Both the position numbers and the translations under genes were made by a program. A model generated the notes under the pieces. That model made no database searches. It was not told the origin of the DNA and saw only the letters and a program-made list of their open reading frames with translations. 64,000 nucleotides of DNA, from contig CM049317.1 in the NCBI GenBank assembly GCA_026874595.1, positions 63,341,118 through 63,405,117 of the forward strand, written 5' to 3'. The stretch comes from Sipunculus nudus (lineage: Eukaryota > Annelida > Sipuncula > Golfingiida > Sipunculidae). Shown here in pieces: positions 47,405-58,125 of this stretch (position 1 is its first letter; every line of letters starts with the position of its first letter).

Positions 47405-48218
47405 AATGTCAAAATACATGGCAACTGGCGTAGGCACGCTCTTTTTGGCGGAAGAAAAGTTTAGATTGGCTAAAATGATGGGTGATCAGGTAACTAAGAA
47501 ATTACCTTACTTGTGGATTTTGGTCAGTTTGGTCAAAATAAAAAATGTAGTCGCAGTATTCATTTTAGTCTATTGTGCAGCATATGTTGTGAACGCACAG
47601 ATCATGATGTTCAGTATTGGTTTCTTTTATTATATGCATATAAGCTGTCAGGCCAATTGATCGAGATTTTGTAATTTAGTGATCGATATACCTAAACCCG
47701 TCTCTTTGTTCATGTTAATTTTCTGAATGACTTGGTTAATCAGGAGTTAATATGAAGGGAGGGGGCAGGCCACTGATTGGCTAGATAATATTGACCACAG
47801 GGGGCGCTCACGGGGCAAGACCCAGATGTGTAGACAGATAGTTCATTTGGTGATATAGGGGCGGGTGTGCAGACACATGAACGGCAAGTTTAAATAACAA
47901 ACTCAATATTCAGCCACCACCACCCTTTTTTATAACAAAAAGCGGCGATCTGCCGTGTCTAAGTAGAATTTTAGAAAAACTAGTTGTAGTTGATTGTAGT
48001 CGATACCATAATCATATACCTTTTGCTAGGATCATTTCTTTTAGATTATATAGAATGATATCAAGTATGCTTTCTTACATAAACAAATCTGAAATCACTT
48101 TATCCTTATATTTGCTGTTGAACCTGAGAAGCGGGCAGGGGTTATAAGTTATGTAGTCGTAGTTGACAATTGCAAGGTTTTTATGAAGCGTCTGCGTCAT
48201 TGTAGTCTACTATGTAGC
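47405..48218 (+). repeat. 3.3-kb repeat unit, second copy, part 1
   Basis: It aligns with 37,650-38,442 of copy A. The match starts within the C-terminal codons of the tyrosine recombinase (KIHGNWRRHAL in one frame, equivalent to KIQCDWRSHAF) and stops exactly at the 8-bp TATGTAGC duplication flanking the long TIR element. Confidence 0.85.
48211..48218 (+). repeat. Left 8-bp target-site duplication
   Basis: TATGTAGC, repeated at 54,668-54,675. The uninterrupted copy A shows a single ATATGTAGCG at the corresponding place (about 38,444-38,453), confirming the insertion point. Confidence 0.9.
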
Positions 48219-48249
48219 CATAGACATAGAAAGAGATGGACTGCCAACT
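48219..48249 (+). repeat. Left 31-bp terminal inverted repeat
   Basis: It begins CATAGACATAGAAAG and ends ACTGCCAACT. It is perfectly complementary to 54,637-54,667. Inside it, weaker subterminal inverted similarity continues (AAGAGGGGATGTTTACTT near 48,293 against GAAGAGGGGTGTCTTACTT on the other strand near 54,565). Confidence 0.95.
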
Positions 48250-49100
48250 TGCCCGTTACGTCACACATGTTGCGTCGCGCATGCACGAATCAAAAGAGGG
48301 GATGTTTACTTCCGGCGGGACGACATGTCAGTGGGAACCGGCAGGTAGGCGAATATTCTTTTTTCTTAGAAAAACATACTTATCAGAACTTTCATACAAA
48401 TCATTTAAAAAACCTAGGTCTAAGCTTTTGTATAAGAAAACATTACATAGATAATCCGAATTTGACCGGTATATTATTTTACACAGGCATTTTCAAGTCC
48501 ATCTGTCGTCCGTCGTGTGAACGCCTGACAGTTGGCACGATGTCAGCTGATCAGGGGGGAAATGTTGCTGTATGGTGGGCTACATCGCCTCCCATCTGAA
48601 ATGCCGTGGACTTTCATTTAATCAAATTCGAAAGAAAGGTAAAACGAGTTTTTTTTTTGTTTTTAGTGCAAATGCAGTGCCATTTAAAGATTAAATGGGT
48701 TAAAACAATGAGTGATAAAAGGGGGCGATACTATGTAAACAAAGAAATGTCAAAATACATCCATATTAACTGCTTGTTTAGTGACCGTCTGTTAATCACT
48801 GTAATAATTAATATTAGGGCCGGGATCATTTAATGTTTAAGATATTAAATTTCTAGGTATTTATTTAGACACGACTATAGAATAGCTCACGCACCTGTCA
48901 GACCCATGAGACTAGTGTGAACAGAAAACACTTTTATTTAGCTGCATTTAACTTGAATTGGCCATTTATTATTTTATGCATGTAACATCTTAATCACATA
49001 AATCATAATCATCATGTCATCCATCCATATACACACATACCTTGTCAATACAGTGGGTGAGAGATTCTATCATTGCTCCTTTATTTATTGACATTTACAG

Positions 49101-49241
49101 AAAAAAATACCCAGAATGGTTTCCTGGTATGAAGGCAAAAATAGCTGGTGGCGAGTCGTACAGTGTGTCGACTGCCTATATTTGCTCAAGATACTGAGGA
49201 CAACTACTTTGTTACAAGTAATTGTGATGTCTGTGTCATGG
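49101..49241 (+). other. Candidate decayed exon inside the TIR element (plus strand)
   Basis: A 141-bp segment lies between an acceptor TTGACATTTACAG and a donor GTAAGC. It encodes KYPEWFPGMKAKIAGGESYS and VSTAYICSRY, then a stop, and in the next frame EDNYFVTSNCDVCVM. One single-base shift would join the two. I do not recognise the family. It may be an exon of a transposase or of a captured gene. Confidence 0.3.
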
Positions 49242-50895
49242 GTAAGCAAAATAAAAAAACACTACATAGAATGGAAAACATATAAAACCTCAGCGTTCCC
49301 AGAAGAAAGTATTTTGTTGGAATTACATTATTTTCAGGGGAAATGTTAATTTTACAGTACAATGAGCATGTGCAAGGTTTTCTATTCAGACATTACTCAG
49401 GACTGCAGCAACCAGCACAATGACCATACAGTACATAATAAGCATATATTCCACTTCAGGACTGTGGTTTGTTGATGCAACATCATGTGAACAGATACTT
49501 GTCAGCTACATAACGCACAAACATGGGCGTCAATATAGGAGGTTGGGGGGTAAATATGCCCCCTCCCCATTTTTTGGCAATAGGGATGGTCAATGTAATC
49601 ATATAATAATCATGCAGATTATCAGATATTTCAGTAAGCAATCCATATCCAGGAACTTTCCAGGAAATACAACACATGATCCTAGTCATATGGAGACTGC
49701 ACTGTCCTGGCCATCCATCCTATTGCCTCAATATTGCTGCTCAACACATCTATGCAATCTCAACATTAACCTATGGGTGAGGCATTTACACCAAAGAATA
49801 CATGTTGAAATAAAAATTATTAATTACATCCCTGTGGGTTATGCCATCATTTCCACTTCTTTGAATAACAATATTAGCATACACTGTACACGAGTGCATG
49901 TAAGTCCATAACATTTCAAACATTTTTCACAAAAGCCTCCCATAATATCACATTTTTTTTATTAAAATCAATACAATGCATAAAATAACAAGAATAAATA
50001 TAAAAAAATAATAAAGAATACACACATATATATTCCAGGTTTACATGTTTGGACAACATGTCTTTGATTGGCTACAGATTTGAAAATATTTGACTGATAC
50101 CATCATTTTGTTTGTGATTATGCTAAACATACATAAAAAAACAAACAGTAGGATTTTTAAAGGCATAACAGATAAAGCCAACCAGAGCAGACGAAACCAT
50201 TCACTACTCCCCTTCAGGTACACAGCTTCGTGACCCAAGGTCTTGAAAAATAGGACCACATGACCACAATATAAACATAATATTTTGCCTCCCCACCCCC
50301 TATTTACATGAAGACAAATCATAATGCCTTAAAAGGACTATCAGAATATAATATTTAGGTTATGTCACACTATCTCTAAAAATTAACATTTCAGAGCACT
50401 ACGTGTGATATACATGAGAGAGGGCACAGTGAAAAATCAACATACCATTCTACCATTTTCTTATAAACTACCTTACTTTACCAAATGTGAGACACACTGT
50501 TTACCAAGTACCAATATCTCATACCCCCGATATGATATTTTAGACCAAATTATGTGGGAGACTTATCTGTAATGCTCTGTTTATGACTGACTTTGAAAAA
50601 AAAGCAATATTTTCACTTGAATCCTGGTGTCACGACCCATTAAGTCTGAACAGTCAGGTTTATGAATGAAATATGCTGAAAAGTACTCTCGGTAACTAAC
50701 TCATAGAAACTGATGAAACAGTCTGTAGTCAATAATGTTGCCTGATGACTGTCCTCATTGCCAATGCCTGCATGCAGGGTGTCAGGGCAAAACAGCAATT
50801 CTGAACTTGATCACTGTTGATCTTCATTCAACATTCAGAAACTTAATTTCTGGATCTGAAAATACATCATCTTTCACAGTATCTATAAATGATGG

Positions 50896-50897
<2 letters not shown>

Positions 50898-50951
<54 letters not shown>
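50898..50951. repeat. (TA)27 microsatellite
   Basis: A TA tract inside the TIR element. Confidence 0.9.
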
Positions 50952-50954
<3 letters not shown>

Positions 50955-51338
50955 CACATACATAAAATACTGGTTGGGTTCATCAAGGTTGTCAAATAGG
51001 GCAAATGTTAACCAGGGGAAATTATGTGTGCATACTACTGCAAATATAGGCCACGATATGATTTCTATTCATTGTATCCTTTAAAATCATCAAGGAAGGC
51101 AATTTTGAAGTCCGATACAAATGACATTACTGTGATATCGTAATATAAACCATTATTTTTATCTTTTTGTGACATATAATTTAGGATTGTTTGTATACAT
51201 GGCCAATGATTATATAATCTTCCTTCTTTCAACAGAATAATGGCAAGAAGACTCTCTAAGACCATGTTTCAAAAGGCCATTGTGATGATGCTGCTCGGGG
51301 AAATTTGTAGGACTGAACTTACATCTGAGCACATTTAC

Positions 51339-54300
51339 TTTAACCCATCAATATAATGTGAAGCATCAGCTTCTGCCTCAGAAAGAAATGAATCACCATA
51401 AACTGTAGTGGAAACAAATGGCTGAGACGTCTGCACAAAGAATTTTGAAATGTATTAATACATAGCCACATTGTTAGCTGGTGACTGATGATATTGCAGT
51501 CAATATTGGTACTCCAGTACTGAGGTGCCTCTGCTGATGCCTTTAATAGGAGACTTCATTGCGACGCATGCCTTCAGCTGTGATGTTAAGACAGTAGTGA
51601 ACTTGGACACTTTAAATATATAATTATCTCAATGAAAGTTGCTCAATCGAGTATATCACATATAATCATATTTGTAGGGTTCAGGGATGGGTAATATCAA
51701 TATGTAACAGAAGATCATAGGTTTTTGAAGAAACAGTAGAAATTTTAACCTGTAATAGAAAAAGGACCTAAAGTAATAGAATAATAGCTATAACATTCAT
51801 TTCCTATTGCTACCTTGAATAAAATATGGGAGGGATGGAGTGTTTGATTTACTGCCCTGTGTTCAGTTCATATAGTCATTCTCCATAATATAATACTGCA
51901 TGGTTTCACATCAATGCTGAGGATGAACTTGACATAAGATATAGTTAACATGAAGGTACTGGGTTTATGCAGTGCTGAACAGGAACCAATTGTATTTAAG
52001 TGTGCTGTATTGTACCAAACATTTATTAAATATTTTGTGTTTGGTGATTACTCAAACCTTGAGCATAATGAACAAAATGAACCTGTTTATGTAATACTGA
52101 TCATGAACTTAATGGATATAATGAATGCTGGATGCTGGACTTTGACAAAATATACACATTAAATGCAAGAGAAAGCAAGATTAATAAAATATGATATCAA
52201 TTTATTTAGTTTCTTTTTCAATTGAGAAAACAATAGTGACAATACATACCAAAGTGTGACTACAGGATCAAGTTTCACCTACAGGGGATGAAGGTTAGGT
52301 GAGGAAGAGAGTCAGGTGAGGCTATCATCACACTATGTGACAGTAAGCAACAGTTAATTCAATACTGTTATTGTAATAGAAGCCAAGTAATACAGAAAAA
52401 AACACTATAAACACACAAAACCCACAAAGGTATTCAGTGGTCTTGTTTGATCTAATGCTTCCACATAGAAAATACAGCACTTATATAAGCTATATGGTCA
52501 AGTACAGCAACCAGGGTTTAAATAAAACAAGTTTGAAGTTGACTTTGAAGGTAAAATTCTAAAATAATATCAAGTGGAGACAAAATCTGAGAGGAAGAGG
52601 TTATATTGGCCATCATATGGTTGGTTGTTGTGACTTATTTGTATTGATGAGTAAGAAATGAGTCGTGTATAAAATTTTATGATCTGACCATGTTTCCTAA
52701 TGTTGAAACTGAAGAATGTGAGCAGTTTGTGAACATAAGATCTATACTAATATCATGACCATTGGTTGGCTTTTAATAATCTGTTGACAGTTCAGCAGTT
52801 TACACATTTATTCAATTGGATCTTATATTTAATAATACCAATTATTTTTCCAATTTTATAGAATGTACACAGTTGCAATATAACTAACATCCCCAGTCCA
52901 CAGGTGCAAGGATTTTTTTTAGGGGGGGGGGAGAATGATGGAATCTTCACTATTTTTCTTTATTTAATAAATTTTAACAGGTGCAATAAAACATGTGATC
53001 CAATGGCATTTTCAGGGGGGGGGGGGGGGAGTTAAACTCCTCTGCATATACATACTGGATATGAAATTTATTTCAACAGTGTTTACAGGAAAGAAGTTTA
53101 TTCACATTTATTAATTATTTTAAAATAGAGAGAGAAAGAGAGATCTATGGAAAATTAATTAGCATGGTATTCCTTGGATTTATATATGAAATAGTGGCCA
53201 CTGACCAACAAGAATAATATTTTACTTCACAGCTAGCCCAAGCAAATTAAGAGAAAAATTTTAAAATATGTATGGGCAGTGTTGGACCGATATTAAATAA
53301 TATTAGGGTAAATCCATATTTTATTACATTTTATACTTACTCTTTTCTGGACCCTCCTCAACTTTTTGGACTCCAATGAAAACTTGATTGAACAGTTAAC
53401 TTGTTTATTGCTGATTCTGATTAATGATCAGCAAATAAATCATTATTGATTTGACAATTAAAGAAAAAGTTACAGTATTACCATGAAATTAAGCTTTTCA
53501 CATCTATGGCCCTTATGGAGCAAAATCAAATAAAATTATCCATACAATCAAATTAATATAATCAAATTATTCCGAAAATCTTATTTTGCTAATTTTCATT
53601 TCTTGTAAATTGAACTTTTGTTTACCAAGCATTATGTCAAAATTTATTCAGAAAGACTAAGACTTTATAAATATTATTTTTAATATAATTTATAACATAA
53701 TATATATCATAATATAATTTTGTAAATATTTTAGCTTAAATTCAGGTCCGTTTGGGTCTGTTTGGGTAATTAGTCAGACCCTAAAAAAGGTTCTGTTTCA
53801 ACTTGTTGTCATCACATGCCCAGAACTAGACTGGGCAACTATCTCTTGTTCCTTCTTTTTCAACTGGTCTGTTAAGAGCAGTCACTAATTAAAACAAATA
53901 TAACTATCAAAAATTTGCATTTGTCATTAAATGACACTATCAGATTATTGTAATTTTGTATCTATTATTCATGGCATTGGTGCTAATTAGACCACTCGGG
54001 CACGGGTTACACATGCGATTGTTCAGCCTGCGAGGTGTATGTATCACATTTCAGCTGGATGGGCCACGAGGTCAGCAGTGACGATGTATAAAACGTGCAT
54101 GCACAAAGCTGGCTGAAACAATAGGGCTGGCTCACTGGGACAGAAACAACAGTGTCACTGTCAGACCAAAACAACAAGTGCTGTGCAGATCGTCGTATGC
54201 TTGGACATTTAATTCATTTAGTAAAGTGGACAGCATGTTTTCTTGTATGAACTGCCTGTGACATTTGTAAACAAACTTGCAAAATAGTGTACACTCAATA

Positions 54301-54489
54301 GCTGCCGTGCAGCTGCAGTCGTCTTGTGTTATGAACGCTTATTTATGGACGAAGCCGCCAAGTACCAACACCGTATGAGGTTAGAAAAAAAAAACTAAAT
54401 TATTTAAAAGAACATTAAATCTTCATTTAACAAAATCTTACTCACTCACCTCTGAAAAGCTGTATGACATCGTGCGCTGCGTTATCCAT
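51339..54489 (-). other. Candidate spliced gene inside the TIR element (minus strand)
   Basis: Several minus-strand segments look like exons. 54,450-54,489 starts with ATG (MDNAAHDVIQLFR) and ends at a strong GTGAGT donor in phase 1. From 53,868 downward, after AACAG, the frame reads DQLKKKEQEIVAQSSSG in matching phase, extending a predicted helix. 53,337-53,378 has a GTAAGT donor. 52,250-52,278 (VKLDPVVTL) lies between CCCTGTAG and GTATGT. 51,339-51,430 (TSQPFVSTTVYGDSFLSEAE...) follows TTTGTGCAG. Phases beyond the first junction are not all consistent. No known domain is recognisable. The start lies only about 150 bp inside the right TIR, where a transposase promoter would be expected. Confidence 0.25.
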
Positions 54490-54636
54490 ATCGATGCGAG
54501 ATTGAGATGTCTGCCGCTTCAGCCCTCGCGTGTTTTTGTTTACAACAGACGTCAAACACGAAGTAAGACACCCCTCTTCTCGCGCAAGTCTCGCGGACGT
54601 ATCATCGTTAATGATATATCATGCGCGAGATCTCGC

Positions 54637-54667
54637 AGTTGGCAGTCCATCTCTTTCTATGTCTATG
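54637..54667 (-). repeat. Right 31-bp terminal inverted repeat
   Basis: The exact reverse complement of 48,219-48,249. On the plus strand it ends ...CTATGTCTATG. Confidence 0.95.
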
Positions 54668-55462
54668 TATGTAGCGTATGTGCCGCATGCACATAACATG
54701 ATTGTCAGCATTTATTTCCATTATTATATGCATGTAATCTGTCCGGCCAATTGGTCCGGGTTTTGTAATAAAGTCCTCGATACACCCAAACCCAAATGCA
54801 AATAAAATGGGTGGTTAATGAAGATTATCTAAAAATACCAGATAGATGGTGGTTCCAACATTGATTCCCTTGACGTCCCACAAGAACAACCCCTCCCAGG
54901 ACAACCCCATGCCTTGGCAAGCTGTAAACAAGAGACGATGGAGGTAACAATTATCTGGTTTTCTTGTGAGTCAGTGCCAATAGTTTCATACATACTTAAT
55001 ATCAAGTTACAATTTATGTCCCAACAGAACCAATACAACTGTATTATGCGTGATATGTAGGGCAAGTCCTCACGACAAACACCAAATATCGTGGTCTGAA
55101 CCACTTTGGTCAGATCTGACCAAGCTTTAGATGGTAAACTCTCCACCTCAGGGGGCTGTAACGCTAACAAGAAAGAGCAATAAAATAAGACGTGTTTGCG
55201 TTACAGGCCTGTAGGTAGCGGTCTAAAAGATATAGCACCGCCAAACGGAAACAGGTGATAAGGAGGTACATAAGGGTATACATGTTACAACGATAGAACC
55301 ATATTGTAGAGAGTTTCCGTATATTAATCAATAATTAACTTGCAAGGAATAAGAATGTTTACAAGTGGGAGCTCAATGATACATAATGGTGTTTTTAATG
55401 TTATAAAATATTGAATCCAAACCTATACTTTTTTATTGTTTTCATGCAAAATGTCATTATAA
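54668..55462 (+). repeat. 3.3-kb repeat unit, second copy, part 2
   Basis: It begins with the right TATGTAGC duplication (54,668-54,675) and aligns with 38,445-39,340 of copy A. It shares CAGATAGATGGTGGTTCC, AACAAGAG.CGATGGAGGTAAC, and TGCAAGGAATAAGAATG. It ends where the Penelope-like fragment starts. A minus-strand segment within 54,990-55,162 encodes LPSKAWSDLTKVVQTTIFG and CREDLPYI (see findings). Confidence 0.85.
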
Positions 55463-55487
55463 CAAATACAATTGATTCTTTTAAGCA

Positions 55488-55895
55488 GTGGCCGGACATG
55501 GGGCATTCCGTTGGTATTCTGCAATTGTATACCAAGCGACCGTAACAGCCGAAAGTGAGCCGAAACAAAGCTACATAGGATTAACAGAAAATTCATTCAA
55601 GTCACGATATGCATATCACAAATCATCCTTCATGAACAAATCTAAGAAATTTAACACAGAACTTAGCAAATATATGTGTCAGTTGAAAGACAAAGGTGTA
55701 GACTACAGTATCACATGGAAAATACTGAAACAGGCAAAAGCTTATAACAGCGCTACCAACATATGTAACCTATACTTATGGGAAAAATACTATATCATTT
55801 GCAACCCCCATTTGGCCACCCTGAATAAACGGAACGAACTCGTCACCGCCTGTAGACATGCGAACAAATTCCTCCTTAAGAATTTCATAACATAG
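55488..55895 (+). CDS. Penelope-like GIY-YIG endonuclease domain (5'-truncated)
   Basis: The open frame of 135 codons ends at a natural stop. It shows the GIY-YIG signature of EN-positive Penelope-like elements: VYQATV, then SYIGLTENSFKSRYAYHK (the YIG strand and the following Arg), an LSKYMCQLKDKGVDYSITWKIL segment (given here in parts: LSKYMCQLKDK, YSITWKIL), LYLWEKYYIIC with the conserved Glu, and LNKRNELVTACRHANKFLL near the end. In the full element this endonuclease follows the RT and nicks target DNA for reverse transcription. The RT and the start are missing; the ATG at 55,488 is probably fortuitous. The surviving domain has no stops, so this is a fairly young copy. Confidence 0.88.
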   Translation: MAGHGAFRWYSAIVYQATVTAESEPKQSYIGLTENSFKSRYAYHKSSFMNKSKKFNTELSKYMCQLKDKGVDYSITWKILKQAKAYNSATNICNLYLWEKYYIICNPHLATLNKRNELVTACRHANKFLLKNFIT

Positions 55896-56380
55896 ATTTT
55901 AGTTTATAGGATACTCCCATTTCTTTCTCTCTCCTTTCTTTCATAACAGCCACAAGAAAACACATGGAGAGCCCCATGTTTATACACATATAGCCGTTTT
56001 TAAGCACTGTCACTAACTGCTCTCAGTACAGCCCCCCCTCCCCTTCACAGAGCGACCTTTGACCCCAGTCCTCCCGTATCCCGACTATCGTTATCTGATC
56101 CTGGTATATGTTTGCCCCAGGGCGCACATTTACACTCAGCAGTCTTGGTTACAAGTGACACAGCAGGCCAGTAACATATATACATTCAAGGTCGCATATC
56201 TATGCTAGTCCATCTCAGCCAGACAGCATTACCTGACGAGTGCAACAACATCTTGAACAAAACTACGTAGTAGTAAAATGTCTGAAAATACTTGACTCGT
56301 CTTCATTTTGTATGATTATAAAGCTCTGGTGAAATGCCATAGAGCACTCTAGTAGTTGTTGCTTGCGAAAAACCTGCAGA

Positions 56381-56382
<2 letters not shown>

Positions 56383-56459
<77 letters not shown>
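56383..56459. repeat. (TA)38 microsatellite
   Basis: A long uninterrupted TA tract within the Penelope-like insertion. Confidence 0.9.
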
Positions 56460-56461
<2 letters not shown>

Positions 56462-56553
56462 AAGTTTAAGATAAACAGTGACGTCTTTAAGAAAGACTAA
56501 CTAGTTTATTAACCCAGGAGCGTTTTACGCATACAGGCTTCTTCGCCAGGTGG

Positions 56554-56556
<3 letters not shown>

Positions 56557-56596
<40 letters not shown>
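56557..56596. repeat. (TA)20 microsatellite
   Basis: The second TA tract of the pair, continuing into imperfect TA to about 56,642. Confidence 0.9.
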
Positions 56597-56597
<1 letters not shown>

Positions 56598-56728
56598 TAA
56601 CATATATATAAATATATATATATATACATATATAAATATATATTGGTTTAAACTATATTCGGCAAGGTAACAGAATAATTTGACAGTTTATGTAAATGTA
56701 AATAGCTACTTGAGAGTAACTGAAATAA

Positions 56729-58125
56729 GAGCTGTGATTGTCTGTATTGTATTTTCAATGACTAGCTATGTATAAATTAGGTAAAATGAAAGTTTTCATA
56801 AGTTTGTTAATCCAGTCAATATTCTGTTATATTCTGTTTCTTTAATGGCATCAGTGATTAAATCCTGGGTTAAAAAGAATAAGTTGAGAGTATAGAGTCT
56901 GAGATGCCATTCCTGGAATGTCACTGCAATTTAGATTTTATAATAAGATATTCCCCATGTACACAAGCACGCCTTCACTTTCAGTGCGCGTTACATTGTT
57001 GTTTATTAAAAAATATAAGACAAACTGTCTCAGGGACAGGGAACTGCTAAGAAATATAATTACTATATTCTTTAGTTTATTTAAGGCGAGGCAAGGTCCT
57101 TACGATACATACATCAAATTGGACTTGGGGATAAAACCGGGCAAAAAACGCCTGTTTCTCAGCCATATTCATACAGAGCTAGTATAGTAAATACCTGTTG
57201 TTTACGACATGAAAGGACGCATATTTCTTCATCCTTACTTAAATTTATGTATTCAAAATGCAGGTAAAGATTCTAATTACATGTAATAGATGAACAGGCT
57301 CTTCAATAAGGCAAGGTTTGGGTGAATTTACATTTTGAAATCCCGTTTGATACCATTATGTAGGATTGACTCCCGGATTGACGACAGGTCGTGGTAGCGC
57401 TACTTTACTGTATGAAGGAATAATAGTACGTATGAGAAACAAACAACGCTCGTCACAACTTCTTGAAAAAGGGTTAATCCAGATGTATTGTCAAATAAAG
57501 CTTGTGTGAGAGCATTATAAACAAAGTACAACAAATGTAATCAACTGTTACTTTAACACTAGATCCATGATTCGTGGTAAAACACGCTGTACATATAACG
57601 CTACGATACGAGATAAGGCATAAGTCACGCTGACGTAGATATTATATGTACATGGAATTCCGCTACTTTTTCATGGGTCGTAAGGGGACGCAAAAGTTGG
57701 ATCTAAATTTGTTGTAGGTAAAGTAAGCAGACCGCAGACGAAAAAGTCGGGGTTGCTACCACACTCTTGAAACATGCGTTCAGCGTAATATCGTGCAAAT
57801 ATAACGCCGTGGTCGCAGAAATCGGACACATAATTTTCTTTTTGAGTAATGCCATGCATGTGTATGCAGTACGTATAATCATACTCGTGTGTGTGTGTGT
57901 GTGCAGCGCGTTTCGTTTGCTCGCTGTAGCATTGTAACCCGACGGGGAAAATCCAGGGTATTCTTCTGGCAGATTCAGGGCATTTCCTGGCAGATGCAGG
58001 TATTCTTCTGGCAGATGACGTCTGTACGTATTAGGCGCTTTACTATATCCCTAATTTTGCGGCACACGTGCCGCATATGTATAGGTTTGGAAGAAATTCC
58101 AGAAGTGCGTTTTCTAGCTCTATGT
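56729..58125 (+). repeat. 3.3-kb repeat unit, second copy, part 3
   Basis: It aligns with 39,551-40,985 of copy A (GAGTATAGAGTCTGAGATGC, CTCAGGGACAGGGAACTGC, GATATTATAT.TTCACGGAATT-like blocks). A minus-strand frame at 57,671-57,859 (EFGSNP/ECGSNP region) is partly conserved in copy A. Here the unit runs directly into the GGTGGCGCCACC-type array. Confidence 0.85.

Larger units (their letters stand above)
48219..54667. mobile_element. 6,449-bp DNA transposon with 31-bp TIRs and 8-bp target duplication
   Basis: Perfect 31-bp inverted ends and an exact 8-bp duplication define the element, and the intact pre-insertion site is visible in copy A. This architecture (31-bp TIR, 8-bp TSD, CA start) is that of classical P elements. 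An 8-bp duplication also fits hAT and some other superfamilies, so the superfamily is unresolved. No long transposase frame was found. The interior is AT-rich with G-runs (52,923-52,932 and 53,017-53,029) and a (TA)27 tract, and it holds several short coding-like segments next to good splice sites on both strands. It is either a large non-autonomous element, a carrier of captured host sequence, or a decayed intron-containing autonomous copy. Confidence 0.9.
55463..56728 (+). mobile_element. Penelope-like element 3' fragment inserted in the repeat
   Basis: The block replaces a roughly 200-bp segment of copy A. It carries the terminal GIY-YIG endonuclease frame, about 470 bp of 3' sequence, and two (TA)n tracts separated by a conserved-looking segment (56,460-56,550). 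RT is absent, so this is a 5'-truncated copy, a usual form for Penelope-like retroelements. Boundaries come from loss and return of similarity with copy A and are accurate to tens of bases. Confidence 0.75.

Noticed and set aside
49420-49911. 163-codon plus-strand open frame in the TIR element
   Set aside because: The first 25 residues after an acceptor look mildly coding. The rest is low-information sequence with no domain and a spurious-looking composition.
48219-54667. Firm assignment of the TIR element to the P superfamily
   Set aside because: TIR length, TSD length and the CA start agree, but no THAP domain or P transposase motif was seen, so the superfamily is left open.
56510-56555. 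Second hammerhead-like segment (minus strand CTGGCGAAGAAGCC...AAAACG)
   Set aside because: The invariant A6 of CUGANGA is G and the GAAA box is AAAA. It is at best a degraded relic.
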